Below are positions 17,056 to 26,287 of a stretch of DNA of 64,000 nucleotides, one piece after another (within the stretch, counting starts at the first letter, position 1; every line of letters starts with the position of its first letter). The notes under the pieces are model-generated. The model did not search any database and had not been told where the DNA came from. It saw nothing but the letters and a program-made list of their open reading frames with translations. Both the position numbers and the translations under genes were made by a program. The stretch comes from Natribaculum luteum (GTDB lineage Archaea > Halobacteriota > Halobacteria > Halobacteriales > Natrialbaceae): assembly GCF_023008545.1 (NCBI RefSeq), contig NZ_CP095397.1:2779199-2843198 (forward strand), written 5' to 3'.

Positions 17056-18390
17056 TCAGATTACTTCGATGACGTCGTCGAGCGCTGCCGCGTCGACGAA
17101 GACGACGACGTGATCGCCGGGCCGGACGACGGTCGTTCCGCGAGGGGTCACGAGGTTCCCCGCGCGCGAGATCGCCCCGATCACGACACAGTCGGGGAGG
17201 TCCGCAGTCGCCTCCGCGATCTCCCGGCCCGCGAGGACGCTGTCGGTGCCGATCTCGAGTTCGATCACCTCCGCGCGATCGTGCTCGAGCATCGCGACCT
17301 TCTCGGTGTGGTCGGCGCGGGTAAACCGGACGATCTCCTCTGCGGTCTCCTCGCGCGGGTTGACGGCGACGTCGACGCCGACGGTCTCGAAGAGGTCGAC
17401 ATACTCGACGTTCTCGATGACGGCGACTGTCCGGTCGGCACCGATCCGGTCGGCGAGCAGCGAGACGAGCAGGTTCTTCTCGTCGCTGTCGAGGGCGGCG
17501 ACCACGACGTCGGCCTCGCCGACGTGTTCGCGGAGGAGAAACTCCGTGTCCGTGGCGTCGCTTTGCATGACGATCGTCTCGGGGAGTGCTTCCGCGAGCT
17601 CGCGAGCCCTGTCGGAGTCCTGTTCGATCAGTCGGGGCCGGTAGCCGTGTTCTTCGAACTCTCTCGCGGCGTGGAAGCCGACCTCGCCGCCACCGACGAT
17701 CACGACCTCCTCGGTGCCGTCGTCGCCCGGCGTGGCGACGTCGCTTGCGAACCCCTTCACGGAGTCGGGGCTCCCGATGACGACGACCCGGTCGCCGGGA
17801 CGGAAGACGGTGTCCCCGCGCGTGACGATCATCTCGTCGTCCCGGAAGATCGCGGCGAACGTCAGCGAGTCGTACCGGTCGGCCTCGCTGACGGACTGGT
17901 CGGCGACCGGGCTGTCCGCGTCGACCTCGAACTCGGCCATCCGGACGAGTCCGCCGGCGAACATCTCGACGTCGTGTGCGCCCGGCAGTCCCGAGATGCG
18001 AAAGATCGTCTGGGCGGTCAGCAGGTCCGTACAGACCATAAAGTCCACGCCAAAGGCGTTCTGAGAGCCCTGCCAGGTCTCCAGGAGCGTCCGCCGTCTG
18101 ACACGGGCGATCGTGAACGCGTCGCTTTCGGTCTTTGCTGTGCCACAGACGATCGCGTTCGCCTCGTCGCTGTCGGTGCAGGCGATCACCATTCCTGCCC
18201 GCTGGACGTCCGCCTCGCGAAGCGTCTCGAGTTCGGTCCCGTCGCCCTGGATCGCGAGCACGTCGAGCGAGTAGGTCAGTTCCTCGGCGACGTCGCCGTC
18301 GCGGTCGACCACGACGACGTCGTGCGTGTCTGCGAGATTCGCGGCGATCGCTCGGCCGACCTCACCAGCACCGACGACGATTACGTGCAC
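17056..18390 (-). CDS. trkA: Trk potassium system regulatory protein TrkA
   Basis: 444-residue cytosolic gating-ring protein with two TrkA-N/TrkA-C pairs. The first NAD-binding loop is VIVVGAGEVGRAIAANLA at the N-terminus; the second is VVIVGGGEVGFHAAREF near residue 225. Each is followed by a TrkA-C domain. It binds NAD(H)/nucleotides and controls TrkH. The gene is convergent with the RCK channel and shares the potassium locus with trkH. Confidence 0.95.
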   Translation of the reverse strand: MHVIVVGAGEVGRAIAANLADTHDVVVVDRDGDVAEELTYSLDVLAIQGDGTELETLREADVQRAGMVIACTDSDEANAIVCGTAKTESDAFTIARVRRRTLLETWQGSQNAFGVDFMVCTDLLTAQTIFRISGLPGAHDVEMFAGGLVRMAEFEVDADSPVADQSVSEADRYDSLTFAAIFRDDEMIVTRGDTVFRPGDRVVVIGSPDSVKGFASDVATPGDDGTEEVVIVGGGEVGFHAAREFEEHGYRPRLIEQDSDRARELAEALPETIVMQSDATDTEFLLREHVGEADVVVAALDSDEKNLLVSLLADRIGADRTVAVIENVEYVDLFETVGVDVAVNPREETAEEIVRFTRADHTEKVAMLEHDRAEVIELEIGTDSVLAGREIAEATADLPDCVVIGAISRAGNLVTPRGTTVVRPGDHVVVFVDAAALDDVIEVI

Positions 18391-18661
18391 GACGACCCCT
18401 CCCGTAGCATTGTTACACCGGCATTTCGCAGATGGCGGAAAATACGTTTCGAAGCGGATCGGACGGTCACTCGTCGCGGAGGTATACTGCCGGACAACAC
18501 GGTTCAGACATCGGTCGCACTCGAGACGCTGTCGTCGCTGCCGACAGCCGTCGAGACGCGATCACTGACCGTCGTCCTAGTTGCAACGGTCACAGACGGC
18601 GGAGACGACCGAGAGCGCCCCTCGAGCGTCGAGGTGAACGGGGTCGCGACTAACCCACGGA
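18391..18661. other. Non-coding gap trkA-rnj, first part
   Basis: Between the divergent trkA and rnj genes 484 bases hold no gene I can support. This first part contains the trkA promoter region and dispersed repeat copy B; the remainder is the rnj promoter and leader listed separately. Confidence 0.6.
18488..18570 (+). repeat. Dispersed ~83-bp repeat, copy B
   Basis: Against copy C (minus strand, 41690 to 41607) 40 of the first 47 bases and 14 of 15 bases at CGTCGAGACGCGATC are identical; the segment between is diverged. The bases before the repeat (GTCGCG, then ATACTG) also resemble those of copy C. Confidence 0.8.
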
Positions 18662-18874
18662 CTTTTTAACACCGGAGGGAGTAGGAGAGCCTAGCGAAAC
18701 CCGCGGGCAAGTGCGATCGTGACTCGCTGTGTCGCCGAGAGTCGGTCCGGTGACGGGGTGTCGCCGTGCGATCGCATAGCGGGATGGCCGACGCGCAACG
18801 ACGCCGGGGCCGCACAACCTGGAGTCCGCGGACCGTTTCGATGAGAGTCTCCACGGCTTTCAGTGCTACAAACC
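18662..18874 (+). promoter_or_regulatory. Promoter and long leader of RNase J gene
   Basis: ACTTTTTAACACC at 18661-18673 is a strong TATA-like element. A start about 27 nt downstream would give a leader of roughly 180 nt before the ATG at 18875, unusually long for a haloarchaeal mRNA. The stretch contains complementary or repeated blocks around GTGCGATCG (about 18712 and 18765). No start codon with a convincing coding frame is seen inside it. Confidence 0.45.
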
Positions 18875-20224
18875 ATGGAAATCGAAATTGCAACCATTGG
18901 CGGTTACGAGGAAGTCGGACGGCAGATGACTGCCGTTCGCGCCGGTGACGACGTCGTCATCTTCGACATGGGACTGAACCTTTCGCAGGTTCTGATCCAC
19001 GACAACGTCGAAACCGAACGGATGCACAGTCTCGACCTGATCGACATGGGCGCGATCCCGGACGACCGGGTCATGTCCGACCTCGAGGGCGACGTGCAGG
19101 CGATCGTGCCGACTCACGGCCACCTGGACCACATCGGCGCGATCTCCAAACTTGCCCACCGGTACGACGCGCCGGTCGTCGCCACGCCCTTTACCATCGA
19201 ACTGGTCAAACAGCAGATCGAGGGCGAACAGAAGTTCGGCGTCGAGAACGACCTGATCAAGATGGAGGCGGGCGAGACGATGACGATCGGCGACCACGGG
19301 GTCGAACTCGAGTTCGTCAACGTCACCCACTCGATCATCGACGCGATCAACCCCGTCCTCCACACGCCCGAGGGGGCGATCGTCTACGGGCTGGACAAGC
19401 GCATGGACCACACGCCGGTCATCGGCGACCCGATCGACATGAAGCGCTTCCGTGAGATCGGTCGCGAAGGAGAAGGCGTGCTCTGTTACATCGAGGACTG
19501 TACCAACGCGAACAAGAAGGGCCGGACGCCCTCCGAGCGCGTCGCTCGCGAACACCTCCGTGACGTCCTCTACAGCATCGAGGACTACGACGGCGGCATC
19601 GTCGCGACGACGTTCTCGAGTCACATCGCCCGCGTGAAGTCGCTGGTCGAGTTCGCCGACGACATCGGCCGCCAGCCCGTCTTGCTCGGCCGGTCGATGG
19701 AGAAGTACTCCGGCACCGCAGAGCGCCTGGACTTCATCGACTTCCCCACCGATCTGGGAATGTTCGGCCACCGCAAATCCGTCGACCGCACGTTCAAGCG
19801 CATCATGAACGAGGGCAAGGAGAACTTCCTGCCCGTCGTCACGGGCCACCAGGGCGAACCCCGCGCGATGCTCACGCGCATGGCCCGTGGCGAGACGCCG
19901 TACGAACTCGATGCCGGCGACAAGGTCGTCTTCTCGGCTCGCGTCATTCCCGAACCGACCAACGAGGGCCAGCGCTACCAGGCCGAGAAGCTGCTGGGGA
20001 TGCAGGGCGCGCGTATCTACAGCGACATCCACGTCTCCGGCCACCTCAACCAGGAGGGTCACTACGAGATGCTCGACGCGCTCCAGCCCCAGCACATCGT
20101 TCCCGCACACCAGGACCTGAAAGGGTTCTCCGGGTACGTGAACCTGTGTGAGAACGAAGGCTACCAGGTGGGTCGGGACGTCCACGTCACGCGAAACGGC
20201 AACCTGATCCAGCTCGTCGACTGA
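18875..20224 (+). CDS. rnj: Ribonuclease J (archaeal aRNase J, metallo-beta-lactamase/beta-CASP)
   Basis: 449 residues. The metallo-beta-lactamase core shows [11 protein letters not shown] (metal ligands), followed by later conserved segments such as [18 protein letters not shown] and [12 protein letters not shown]. The beta-CASP part includes [12 protein letters not shown] and [12 protein letters not shown], and the C-terminal [24 protein letters not shown] block carries further metal ligands. The enzyme degrades RNA 5'-3'. I chose the ATG at 18875 over a GTG at 18863 because the family begins at [15 protein letters not shown]. idsA follows after one base. Confidence 0.95.
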   Translation: MEIEIATIGGYEEVGRQMTAVRAGDDVVIFDMGLNLSQVLIHDNVETERMHSLDLIDMGAIPDDRVMSDLEGDVQAIVPTHGHLDHIGAISKLAHRYDAPVVATPFTIELVKQQIEGEQKFGVENDLIKMEAGETMTIGDHGVELEFVNVTHSIIDAINPVLHTPEGAIVYGLDKRMDHTPVIGDPIDMKRFREIGREGEGVLCYIEDCTNANKKGRTPSERVAREHLRDVLYSIEDYDGGIVATTFSSHIARVKSLVEFADDIGRQPVLLGRSMEKYSGTAERLDFIDFPTDLGMFGHRKSVDRTFKRIMNEGKENFLPVVTGHQGEPRAMLTRMARGETPYELDAGDKVVFSARVIPEPTNEGQRYQAEKLLGMQGARIYSDIHVSGHLNQEGHYEMLDALQPQHIVPAHQDLKGFSGYVNLCENEGYQVGRDVHVTRNGNLIQLVD

Positions 20225-20225
20225 C

Positions 20226-21275
20226 ATGACCTCGCCCGAGGCACGCGAACAGGCGGTACTCGAGGAGGTTCGAAAGCGCCGCGAACGAGTGAACGCGGCG
20301 ATTCCCGACGAACTTCCGGTGACGCGGCCGGAGCGTCTCTACGAGGCGTCGCGATACCTGCTCGACGCCGGCGGCAAGCGCCTCCGGCCGACGGTCCTGC
20401 TGACCGTAGCGGAAGCGCTCGCAGACGTCGAGCCGCTCGCGGTCGACTACCGCGAGTTCCCGACGCTCGGTGACGAGCCGATCGACGTGATGGCCGCGGC
20501 GGTCAGCGTCGAGGTCATTCAGTCGTTCACACTGATCCACGACGACATCATGGACGACGACGACCTCCGTCGCGGCGTTCCCGCCGTCCACCGGGAGTAC
20601 GACCTCGAGACGGCGATCCTCGCCGGCGACACGCTCTACTCGAAGGCGTTCGAGATCATGCTCGAGACCGGTGCGAAGTCCGAACGGGCCGTCGAAGCCC
20701 TCGACGTCCTGGCGAAGACGTGTACGCGGATCTGCGAGGGGCAGTCGCTCGACGTCTGCTTCGAGGAGCGCGAGGAGGTAACGCCGGAGGAGTACCTCGA
20801 GATGGTCGAGCAGAAGACGGCGGTGCTGTACGCCGCCTCGGCCAGCCTCCCGGCGATTCTCCTGGGAGCGGACGAGGAGACCGTCGACGCCCTCTACGGC
20901 TACGGACTCGACGTCGGTCGCGCGTTCCAGATCCAGGACGACGTGCTCGATTTGACCGTCCCGAGCGAGAAACTCGGCAAGCAGCGCGGAAGCGACCTCG
21001 TCGAGAACAAACAGACGCTGATAACCGTCCACGCCCGCGAGCAGGGCGTCGACGTCGACGGGCTGGTCGATACGAACGACGTCGACGCGGTCACCGAAGC
21101 CGAGATCGACGAGGCGGTCGCCGAACTCGAGGCTGCCGGCTCGATCGAGTACGCAAACGACAAGGCCCGCAGTCTGGTCGATCGCGGGAAAGAACGCCTC
21201 GAGGTGCTGCCGGACAACGAGGCCCACGACCTGCTGCTCGAACTCGCGGACTACCTGATCGAGCGCGGGTATTGA
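20226..21275 (+). CDS. idsA: Geranylgeranyl/farnesyl diphosphate synthase (IdsA)
   Basis: 349-residue trans-prenyltransferase that condenses isopentenyl diphosphate with allylic diphosphates to make the C20 chain of archaeal lipids. Visible: the GGKRLRP substrate motif, the first Asp-rich motif LIHDDIMDDDD, and the second QIQDDVLDLT. It lies one base after rnj, the order usual in euryarchaea, where mvk and ipk normally precede rnj. Confidence 0.96.
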   Translation: MTSPEAREQAVLEEVRKRRERVNAAIPDELPVTRPERLYEASRYLLDAGGKRLRPTVLLTVAEALADVEPLAVDYREFPTLGDEPIDVMAAAVSVEVIQSFTLIHDDIMDDDDLRRGVPAVHREYDLETAILAGDTLYSKAFEIMLETGAKSERAVEALDVLAKTCTRICEGQSLDVCFEEREEVTPEEYLEMVEQKTAVLYAASASLPAILLGADEETVDALYGYGLDVGRAFQIQDDVLDLTVPSEKLGKQRGSDLVENKQTLITVHAREQGVDVDGLVDTNDVDAVTEAEIDEAVAELEAAGSIEYANDKARSLVDRGKERLEVLPDNEAHDLLLELADYLIERGY

Positions 21276-21356
21276 TAATGGTGGCTGTGACTGGTTGCCG
21301 ACGCAACCGCACGACGGTTCGCGGTTGCAGCGGTACAGACTCACAGCCATCGTTAT
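21276..21356. repeat. Long imperfect hairpin after idsA
   Basis: Arms TGGCTGTGA (21282-21290 region) and its complement TCACAGCCA (21341-21349) pair perfectly over nine bases, extended by TAA/TTA outside. Between them GCAACC and GGTTGC blocks form a second inner pairing. It starts immediately after the idsA stop and may serve as an RNA 3' end structure. Confidence 0.55.
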
Positions 21357-21476
21357 GATACCGTCGGCTGAAACCGGTTCCCGGCACAACCGGCGATGGG
21401 TCGCTGCCTTCTTTCGGGAGTCCGACTCGAGGCGACACCGCGGAGGTTTTGACCGGGGGGCCGGAACTACTCACCA

Positions 21477-23195
21477 ATGGACGACGAGTTACGAGAGCGC
21501 GTCGAGCGCGAAGCCGAGAAACACGCGCTGTTGAACGCCGTCAAACACGAGAGCGACGCCGCCGTCGGCGCGGTCATGGGCCCGCTGATGGGCGACAATC
21601 CCGAGTTCCGCGAGCACGCAGACGCGGTTCCGGGCGTCGTCGGCGGCGTGGTGAGCGAGGTCAACGAACTCGAGTACGACGAGAAGCGCGAGCGGCTCGA
21701 GGACCTCGCTCCCGACGAACTGGCCGAACTCGAGGCCGAAGACGAGGAAGACGAGTACGACCTCCCCGCGCTCCCGAACGCCGACGACTCCGACGAGATC
21801 CGGATGCGGTGTGCGCCGAACCCGAACGGCCCGTGGCACGTCGGCCACGCGCGGATGCCCGCCGTCATCGGAACCTACCGCGAGCGATACGACGGCTGGT
21901 TCTGCGTTCGCTTCGACGACACCGACCCCGAGACGAAACGACCCGACCTCGAGGCCTACGACCAGATCCTCGATGCCGTCGAATACCTCGGGTTCGAACC
22001 CGACGCGGTCTACCGGGCCAGCGATCGCGTCGAGACCTACTACGACCACGCCCGCGAACTGATCGAACTGGGCGGCGCGTACACCTGCTCGTGTCCGGCC
22101 GAGGAGTTCAGCGACCTGAAGAACGCAGGCGAGCCCTGTCCGCACCGGGACAAAGACCCCGAGACGGTCCTCGAGGAGTTCGAGCGGATGATCCAGGGCG
22201 AGTACGACAGCGGGGAGATGGTGTTGCGAGTCAAGACCGATATCGAGCACAAGAACCCCGCCCTCCGTGACTTCGTCGCGTTCCGGATGATCGACACGCC
22301 GCACCCACGCGAAGAGGCCAGTGAGTACCGCTGCTGGCCGATGCTCGACTTCCAGTCGGGGATCGACGATCACCTGATCGGCATCACCCACATCATCCGC
22401 GGGATCGACCTGCAAGACTCCGCGAAGAAACAGCGGTTCGTCTACGACTACTTCGACTGGGAGTACCCCGAGGTCGTCCACTGGGGGCACGTCCAGGTCG
22501 ACGCCTACGACGTGAAGATGAGCACGTCGACGATCAAGGAACTGATCGAGACGGGCGAACTCGACGGCTGGGACGACCCCCGGGCGCCGACGCTTGCGAG
22601 CCTCGAGCGCCGTGGAATCCGCGGCAAGGCGATCACGGAGGCGATGGTCGATCTGGGGACCTCGACGTCGAACGTCGACCTCGCGATGAGTTCGATCTAC
22701 GCGAACAACCGCGAACTGGTCGACGACGAGACCGATCGACGGTTCCTGGTGCGCGACGGCACCGAAATTCCGCTCGCCGGCAGTCCGCCCGAGGAGGCCA
22801 ACCCGCTGCTACACCCCGACCACGAAGAGCGCGGCGTCCGCGAGATTACCGTCGGCGACGCCGTCTTGCTCGAGCCCGACGACCTCCCCGACCGCGGGGA
22901 CCGCGTCTGGCTGAAGGGACTCGGCCCATTCGAGTACACCCGCGACGCGCTCCAGTACACCGGCGAGGACATCGAGATCGTCCGCGAGGAAGGCGTCGAC
23001 GTCGTCCACTGGGTGCCCGCCGCCGAGAGCGTTCCCGTCCGGATGCGAACCATGGACGGCGACGTCTCGGGCCGGGCCGAACCCGGCGTCGCCGACCTCG
23101 AGTCGGACGACCTCGTCCAGTTCGAGCGCGTCGGATTCGCTCGAATCGACCGCCACGACGAAGACGAGACGGTCGTCTACTACGCGCATCCGTAG
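21477..23195 (+). CDS. gltX: Glutamyl-tRNA synthetase
   Basis: 572-residue class I aminoacyl-tRNA synthetase, archaeal GluRS type with an N-terminal ~100-residue extension. The HIGH-type motif is in NPNGPWHVGHARM and the KMSKS-type motif in VKMSTSTIKEL. Middle segments RFDDTDPETKRPDLEAYDQI and DFQSGIDDHLIGITHIIRG are typical. It charges tRNA-Glu and, in archaea lacking GlnRS, also tRNA-Gln for GatDE amidation. Confidence 0.96.
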   Translation: MDDELRERVEREAEKHALLNAVKHESDAAVGAVMGPLMGDNPEFREHADAVPGVVGGVVSEVNELEYDEKRERLEDLAPDELAELEAEDEEDEYDLPALPNADDSDEIRMRCAPNPNGPWHVGHARMPAVIGTYRERYDGWFCVRFDDTDPETKRPDLEAYDQILDAVEYLGFEPDAVYRASDRVETYYDHARELIELGGAYTCSCPAEEFSDLKNAGEPCPHRDKDPETVLEEFERMIQGEYDSGEMVLRVKTDIEHKNPALRDFVAFRMIDTPHPREEASEYRCWPMLDFQSGIDDHLIGITHIIRGIDLQDSAKKQRFVYDYFDWEYPEVVHWGHVQVDAYDVKMSTSTIKELIETGELDGWDDPRAPTLASLERRGIRGKAITEAMVDLGTSTSNVDLAMSSIYANNRELVDDETDRRFLVRDGTEIPLAGSPPEEANPLLHPDHEERGVREITVGDAVLLEPDDLPDRGDRVWLKGLGPFEYTRDALQYTGEDIEIVREEGVDVVHWVPAAESVPVRMRTMDGDVSGRAEPGVADLESDDLVQFERVGFARIDRHDEDETVVYYAHP

Positions 23196-23390
23196 TGTCG
23201 TCACGTCTCCGACGTCGAGACGATGACCGAGGTGAGTGAGTCGCGATCGGTTCTCCGTCGGGGACGACGAGAACGCTAGCGAGAAGCGTCGTCCTCGAAA
23301 CGGCGATCCAGCGCGAGTGGCACGCGATGGCGGCACGGCTTGCTGGCATCTGCAACAATGCTTAATACGGTCACACAACCCCCTGTCGGT

Positions 23391-23642
23391 ATGTCAACGA
23401 ACCGGGGTGGCCAGACGCTGCGATTCGACGCGGGAAGATACGAGGAGTCCGTGCTCGGGCTGATTCTCCTCGTCCAGTTCACGCTCGCGGCGATGCTCGT
23501 CGTCACGACGGTGGGATGGGTGTTCTTCACGCTCGGTGCCTGGACGGATGCCGACCGGTCGGTCACGTTCCTCTTCGGGGCGATCCCGTACCTGGTCGGG
23601 ATGGCGATAGCCGTGTACCTGCTCAATTTCCTGTACGAGTAG
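23391..23642 (+). CDS. Small membrane protein, unknown function
   Basis: 83 residues with two hydrophobic helices (about 22-44 and 56-79) and a polar, Arg-containing N-terminus. No family recognised. An upstream ATG at 23358 lies on the TATA-like CTTAATAC, which sits ~27 nt before 23391, so the downstream ATG is taken as the leaderless start. Confidence 0.75.
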   Translation: MSTNRGGQTLRFDAGRYEESVLGLILLVQFTLAAMLVVTTVGWVFFTLGAWTDADRSVTFLFGAIPYLVGMAIAVYLLNFLYE

Positions 23643-23705
23643 CGTCGGCTGGCCCCGTCGCGACCCGTGACTGGCGTGCTCCGATCGAACCTGGATCGAG
23701 GCCAC

Positions 23706-23870
23706 CTACTCGAGCAAGTCCTCGCCACGCTCGGGGAGCGGATCGGCGACGACGCCGTCTCGTCGGCCGAGGACGCGAGCATGGGCTGCACAGACGAGTC
23801 GGTTGTCGGTCCACGGGACGTGCAACTCGACGGCGGCGGGTCTGTCGCAGTCGTCTTCGGAACACTCCAT
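23706..23870 (-). CDS. Short zinc-finger-like protein (54 aa)
   Basis: 54 residues, beginning MECSEDDCDRPAAVELHV. Putative zinc ligands are C3, C8, C27 and H30 (C-x4-C-x18-C-x2-H), with LVCAAHARVLG forming the second half-site. The rest is acidic. Codon use (C/G in third positions) is that of the chromosome, which supports a real gene. No function can be named; such small zinc-finger proteins are common in haloarchaea. It lies 70 bases upstream of the DUF456 gene start region on the same strand side. Confidence 0.7.
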   Translation of the reverse strand: MECSEDDCDRPAAVELHVPWTDNRLVCAAHARVLGRRDGVVADPLPERGEDLLE

Positions 23871-23939
23871 ACGCTATCTACGGCGTCCGGAACGTCAGTG
23901 TTTGTTCGCACGAGACGGCGAGACGACGGAGTGGAATGG

Positions 23940-24425
23940 TCACAGGAGGAGAGCCCAGACGACGAACCCCAGGAGAATCGTCGCCGTCAGCAGCACCTGG
24001 ATCGCCGTCGACGCGAGCATTCCGACGGTGGCGTAGAACGCCGACCGGGTGCTGCGGTCGACGTCGCCGTCCTGGACGAACTCGAGGAGGAACACTGTCC
24101 CGAAGAGGCCGACGAGTAGCCCCAGCGGACCGGTGACGAGCATGAGGACGATGCCGACGACGGCGGCGGCGACGGTCGTCTGCCAGGAGGCACCGCCGAC
24201 GCGAGCGGAGACGGCACCGGCGAGGTACTCGGCGAGTATCGTCGCCACTCCGAGGACGGTGAAGACGCCGAGCGCGACGAGTCCCGGTTCTGCGAAGTCG
24301 GTGTGCCACCAGTAGAGGTAGACACCCGACAGCGACAGGAGGCCGCCGGGGACGAGCGGGACGATCGTACCGACGACGCCGCCGACGAGCAGCGCGACGG
24401 CGACGACCGTGACAGCGTCGACCAT
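23940..24425 (-). CDS. DUF456 family membrane protein
   Basis: 161 residues, almost entirely hydrophobic, with about five to six membrane helices. Gly-rich turns typical of DUF456 are visible (GGVVGTIVPLVPGGLLSLSG, and AGAVSARVGGASWQT followed by GPLGLLVGLFGTVFLLEF). Function of the family is unknown. The ATG at 24425 is preferred over 24518 because the extra N-terminus is polar and unlike the family. Confidence 0.85.
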   Translation of the reverse strand: MVDAVTVVAVALLVGGVVGTIVPLVPGGLLSLSGVYLYWWHTDFAEPGLVALGVFTVLGVATILAEYLAGAVSARVGGASWQTTVAAAVVGIVLMLVTGPLGLLVGLFGTVFLLEFVQDGDVDRSTRSAFYATVGMLASTAIQVLLTATILLGFVVWALLL

Positions 24426-24630
24426 ATCGGGGCGGAGGAGCGCCGACGGCAAAGCAGTACCGCCACCCTCGAGCCACCCGTCGCGGCTGTAGCAACGGCT
24501 GAAACGACTTACACACATCGCACTCGTCGCGAAGGGTGTGCAATGACTGTCAGTGGCGACTATAGCTGGACCGTCGGCGTGACTCGTCCGGTAGCCCAGT
24601 TTTTATCGACCACCTATCCGTAGTCGACGT

Positions 24631-25050
24631 ATGGTTTCCCGCGTCCTCGTTCCAATGGACGACTCCGAGATGGCCGAGCGAGCACTCGAGTACGCACTCG
24701 AGGTCCACGACGACGCCGACGTCACGGTGTTGAACGTCGTGGGCGTCCCGTCGCCGTTCATGGGTGAGGCGGTGAGCATCGCACTCGAGGAGGACGTCGA
24801 GGAGGCGGCCGCCCGGCGCGCGGTGGCCGTTCTCGATCGGGCCGAGGAACTGGCCGCCGAACGCGGGCGGGAGATCGACACTGACGTCGACGTGGGACGG
24901 CCGGCGCGGGCGATCGTCGAGCGTGCCGACGACTTCGACGTGGTCGTACTGGGGAGCCATGGCGGAGACGCTATGGATCGACTCTACGTGGGCAACGTCG
25001 CGAAGACTGTCTTCGAGCGGTCGCCCGTCCCGGTGACCGTCGTTCGGTAG
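24631..25050 (+). CDS. Universal stress protein (UspA family)
   Basis: 139 residues with the alpha/beta UspA fold. The N-terminus VSRVLVPMDDSEMAERALEY and the C-terminal nucleotide loop GSHGGDAMDRLYVGNVA (G-x2-G-x9-G with Asn in place of Ser/Thr) indicate an ATP-binding member. GTTTTTATCG at 24599-24608 lies ~25-30 nt upstream, fitting a leaderless transcript. Confidence 0.93.
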   Translation: MVSRVLVPMDDSEMAERALEYALEVHDDADVTVLNVVGVPSPFMGEAVSIALEEDVEEAAARRAVAVLDRAEELAAERGREIDTDVDVGRPARAIVERADDFDVVVLGSHGGDAMDRLYVGNVAKTVFERSPVPVTVVR

Positions 25051-25113
25051 TCGGTTCGTCAGCCCGGCCCGTCGACGCGATACCATTACGTCGCGTGACC
25101 GAAACGTCTAGCC

Positions 25114-25833
25114 ATGGCAGACGGTGCGATCGTCGTCGGCGCTTCCTCGGGCATCGGCGAGGCGCTGGCGCGAGAACTGGCGGCCGACGGCTACGAAGTC
25201 GGACTCACCGCTCGACGAACGGAACGATTGAAAGAGATCGGCGCAGAGCTACCGACGAAAGCGTACGTCGCGACGATGGACGTCACCGACGCCGACCGCG
25301 CACGCGAGGCGTTCGACGACCTCGTCGACGCGATGCAGTCGGTCGATCTCGTCGTGATCAGCGCCGCCGTTGGCCACCTGAATCACGACCTCGAGTGGGA
25401 ACCCGAACGCGAGACGATCGACGTCAACGTCCGCGGCTTCGCGGCGATCGCGACGGCGGCGATGACTCACTTCGACGACCGCGGGACGGGACACCTCGTC
25501 GGCATCTCGTCGGTCGCGGCCGTCTTCGGCAACGGCGGTGCACCCGCCTACAACGCATCGAAGGCGTTCGTCTCGACGTACCTCGAGGGGCTGCGCCACC
25601 GACAGGCGGGCCGCAAGGGAGACGTGACGATCACGACGGTCGAACCCGGCTTCGTCGACACCGACCTGGCGATGGGCGAGTTCTGGATGTGCTCGCCGGA
25701 GACGGCGGCGAGACAGATCCTGCGGGCGGTCGATCGCGGGCGCGATCACGTCTACGTTACCCGGCGGTGGCGACTCGTCGCGTGGCTCCTGAAGGCGCTG
25801 CCCGAACGTGCTCTCCAGCGGCTGTTCGTCTGA
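25114..25833 (+). CDS. Short-chain dehydrogenase/reductase
   Basis: 239-residue NAD(P)-dependent oxidoreductase of the SDR family. The cofactor loop is VGASSGIGEALA and the Arg-rich end of the second strand (TARRTERL) favours NADP(H). Catalytic residues are the Ser of GISSVAAVFG and YNASK (Tyr-x3-Lys). A C-terminal hydrophobic and basic segment follows residue 215. The substrate is not evident. Confidence 0.92.
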   Translation: MADGAIVVGASSGIGEALARELAADGYEVGLTARRTERLKEIGAELPTKAYVATMDVTDADRAREAFDDLVDAMQSVDLVVISAAVGHLNHDLEWEPERETIDVNVRGFAAIATAAMTHFDDRGTGHLVGISSVAAVFGNGGAPAYNASKAFVSTYLEGLRHRQAGRKGDVTITTVEPGFVDTDLAMGEFWMCSPETAARQILRAVDRGRDHVYVTRRWRLVAWLLKALPERALQRLFV

Positions 25834-26220
25834 TTAGGGTCCGTCGACCTCCTCGAGGACGCCCTGTAACGCCGCTGCGAGCTCCTCGAAGCGATCTCGG
25901 GCCATCGCGTCCGTGGTGACGAACGTCCCGTGATCGCCGCCGATCACGCGAGTGAGATAGCCGGCTTCGAAGACGCGGATCGTGAACTGATAAGAACCGA
26001 GTTCGGTGTTTCGGTAGGCCATCTGCGACCGGAAGCCGAGCCGTTCGGTATCGGCGAACCCGACGAGGTCCGCGTCCGCCTCGAGGTCGCCACGGAGGTA
26101 CAGCTGCTCGACCTCGTCTTCGCTGAAGTACGTAATGCTGCGCAGTTCGTCGCCGACGACCGTCCGGGCCGCGCTCGTCAACTCGGTCCGTTCGTCTGCC
26201 GAGAGGGAACTCGAGGACAT
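25834..26220 (-). CDS. Conserved haloarchaeal protein (DUF7522-like)
   Basis: 128 residues, soluble. The segment VVGDELRSITYFSEDEVEQL followed by YLRGDL, and later YQFTIRVFEAGYLTRVI and GTFVTTDAM, resemble a haloarchaeal family I recall as DUF7522; that label is from memory. Function unknown. The ATG at 26220 avoids a hydrophobic extension that would start at 26259. Its stop is adjacent to the convergent SDR gene. Confidence 0.8.
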   Translation of the reverse strand: MSSSSLSADERTELTSAARTVVGDELRSITYFSEDEVEQLYLRGDLEADADLVGFADTERLGFRSQMAYRNTELGSYQFTIRVFEAGYLTRVIGGDHGTFVTTDAMARDRFEELAAALQGVLEEVDGP

Positions 26221-26287
26221 ACCGACAGCTACGCTGAACGTCAGTAAAAGACACGCCACCTATTCTCACACGCTGGGAGCGCGATGC

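Noticed and set aside
17110-18669. 519-codon plus-strand frame
   Set aside because: Antisense shadow of trkA, running into the non-coding gap.
18690-18860. tRNA or small gene in the rnj leader
   Set aside because: No T-loop motif or acceptor pairing, and possible frames are short and Arg-rich.
24480-24545. Fourth copy of the dispersed repeat
   Set aside because: Only ACACATCGCACTCG-like bases match; the rest does not align, so chance similarity is enough.
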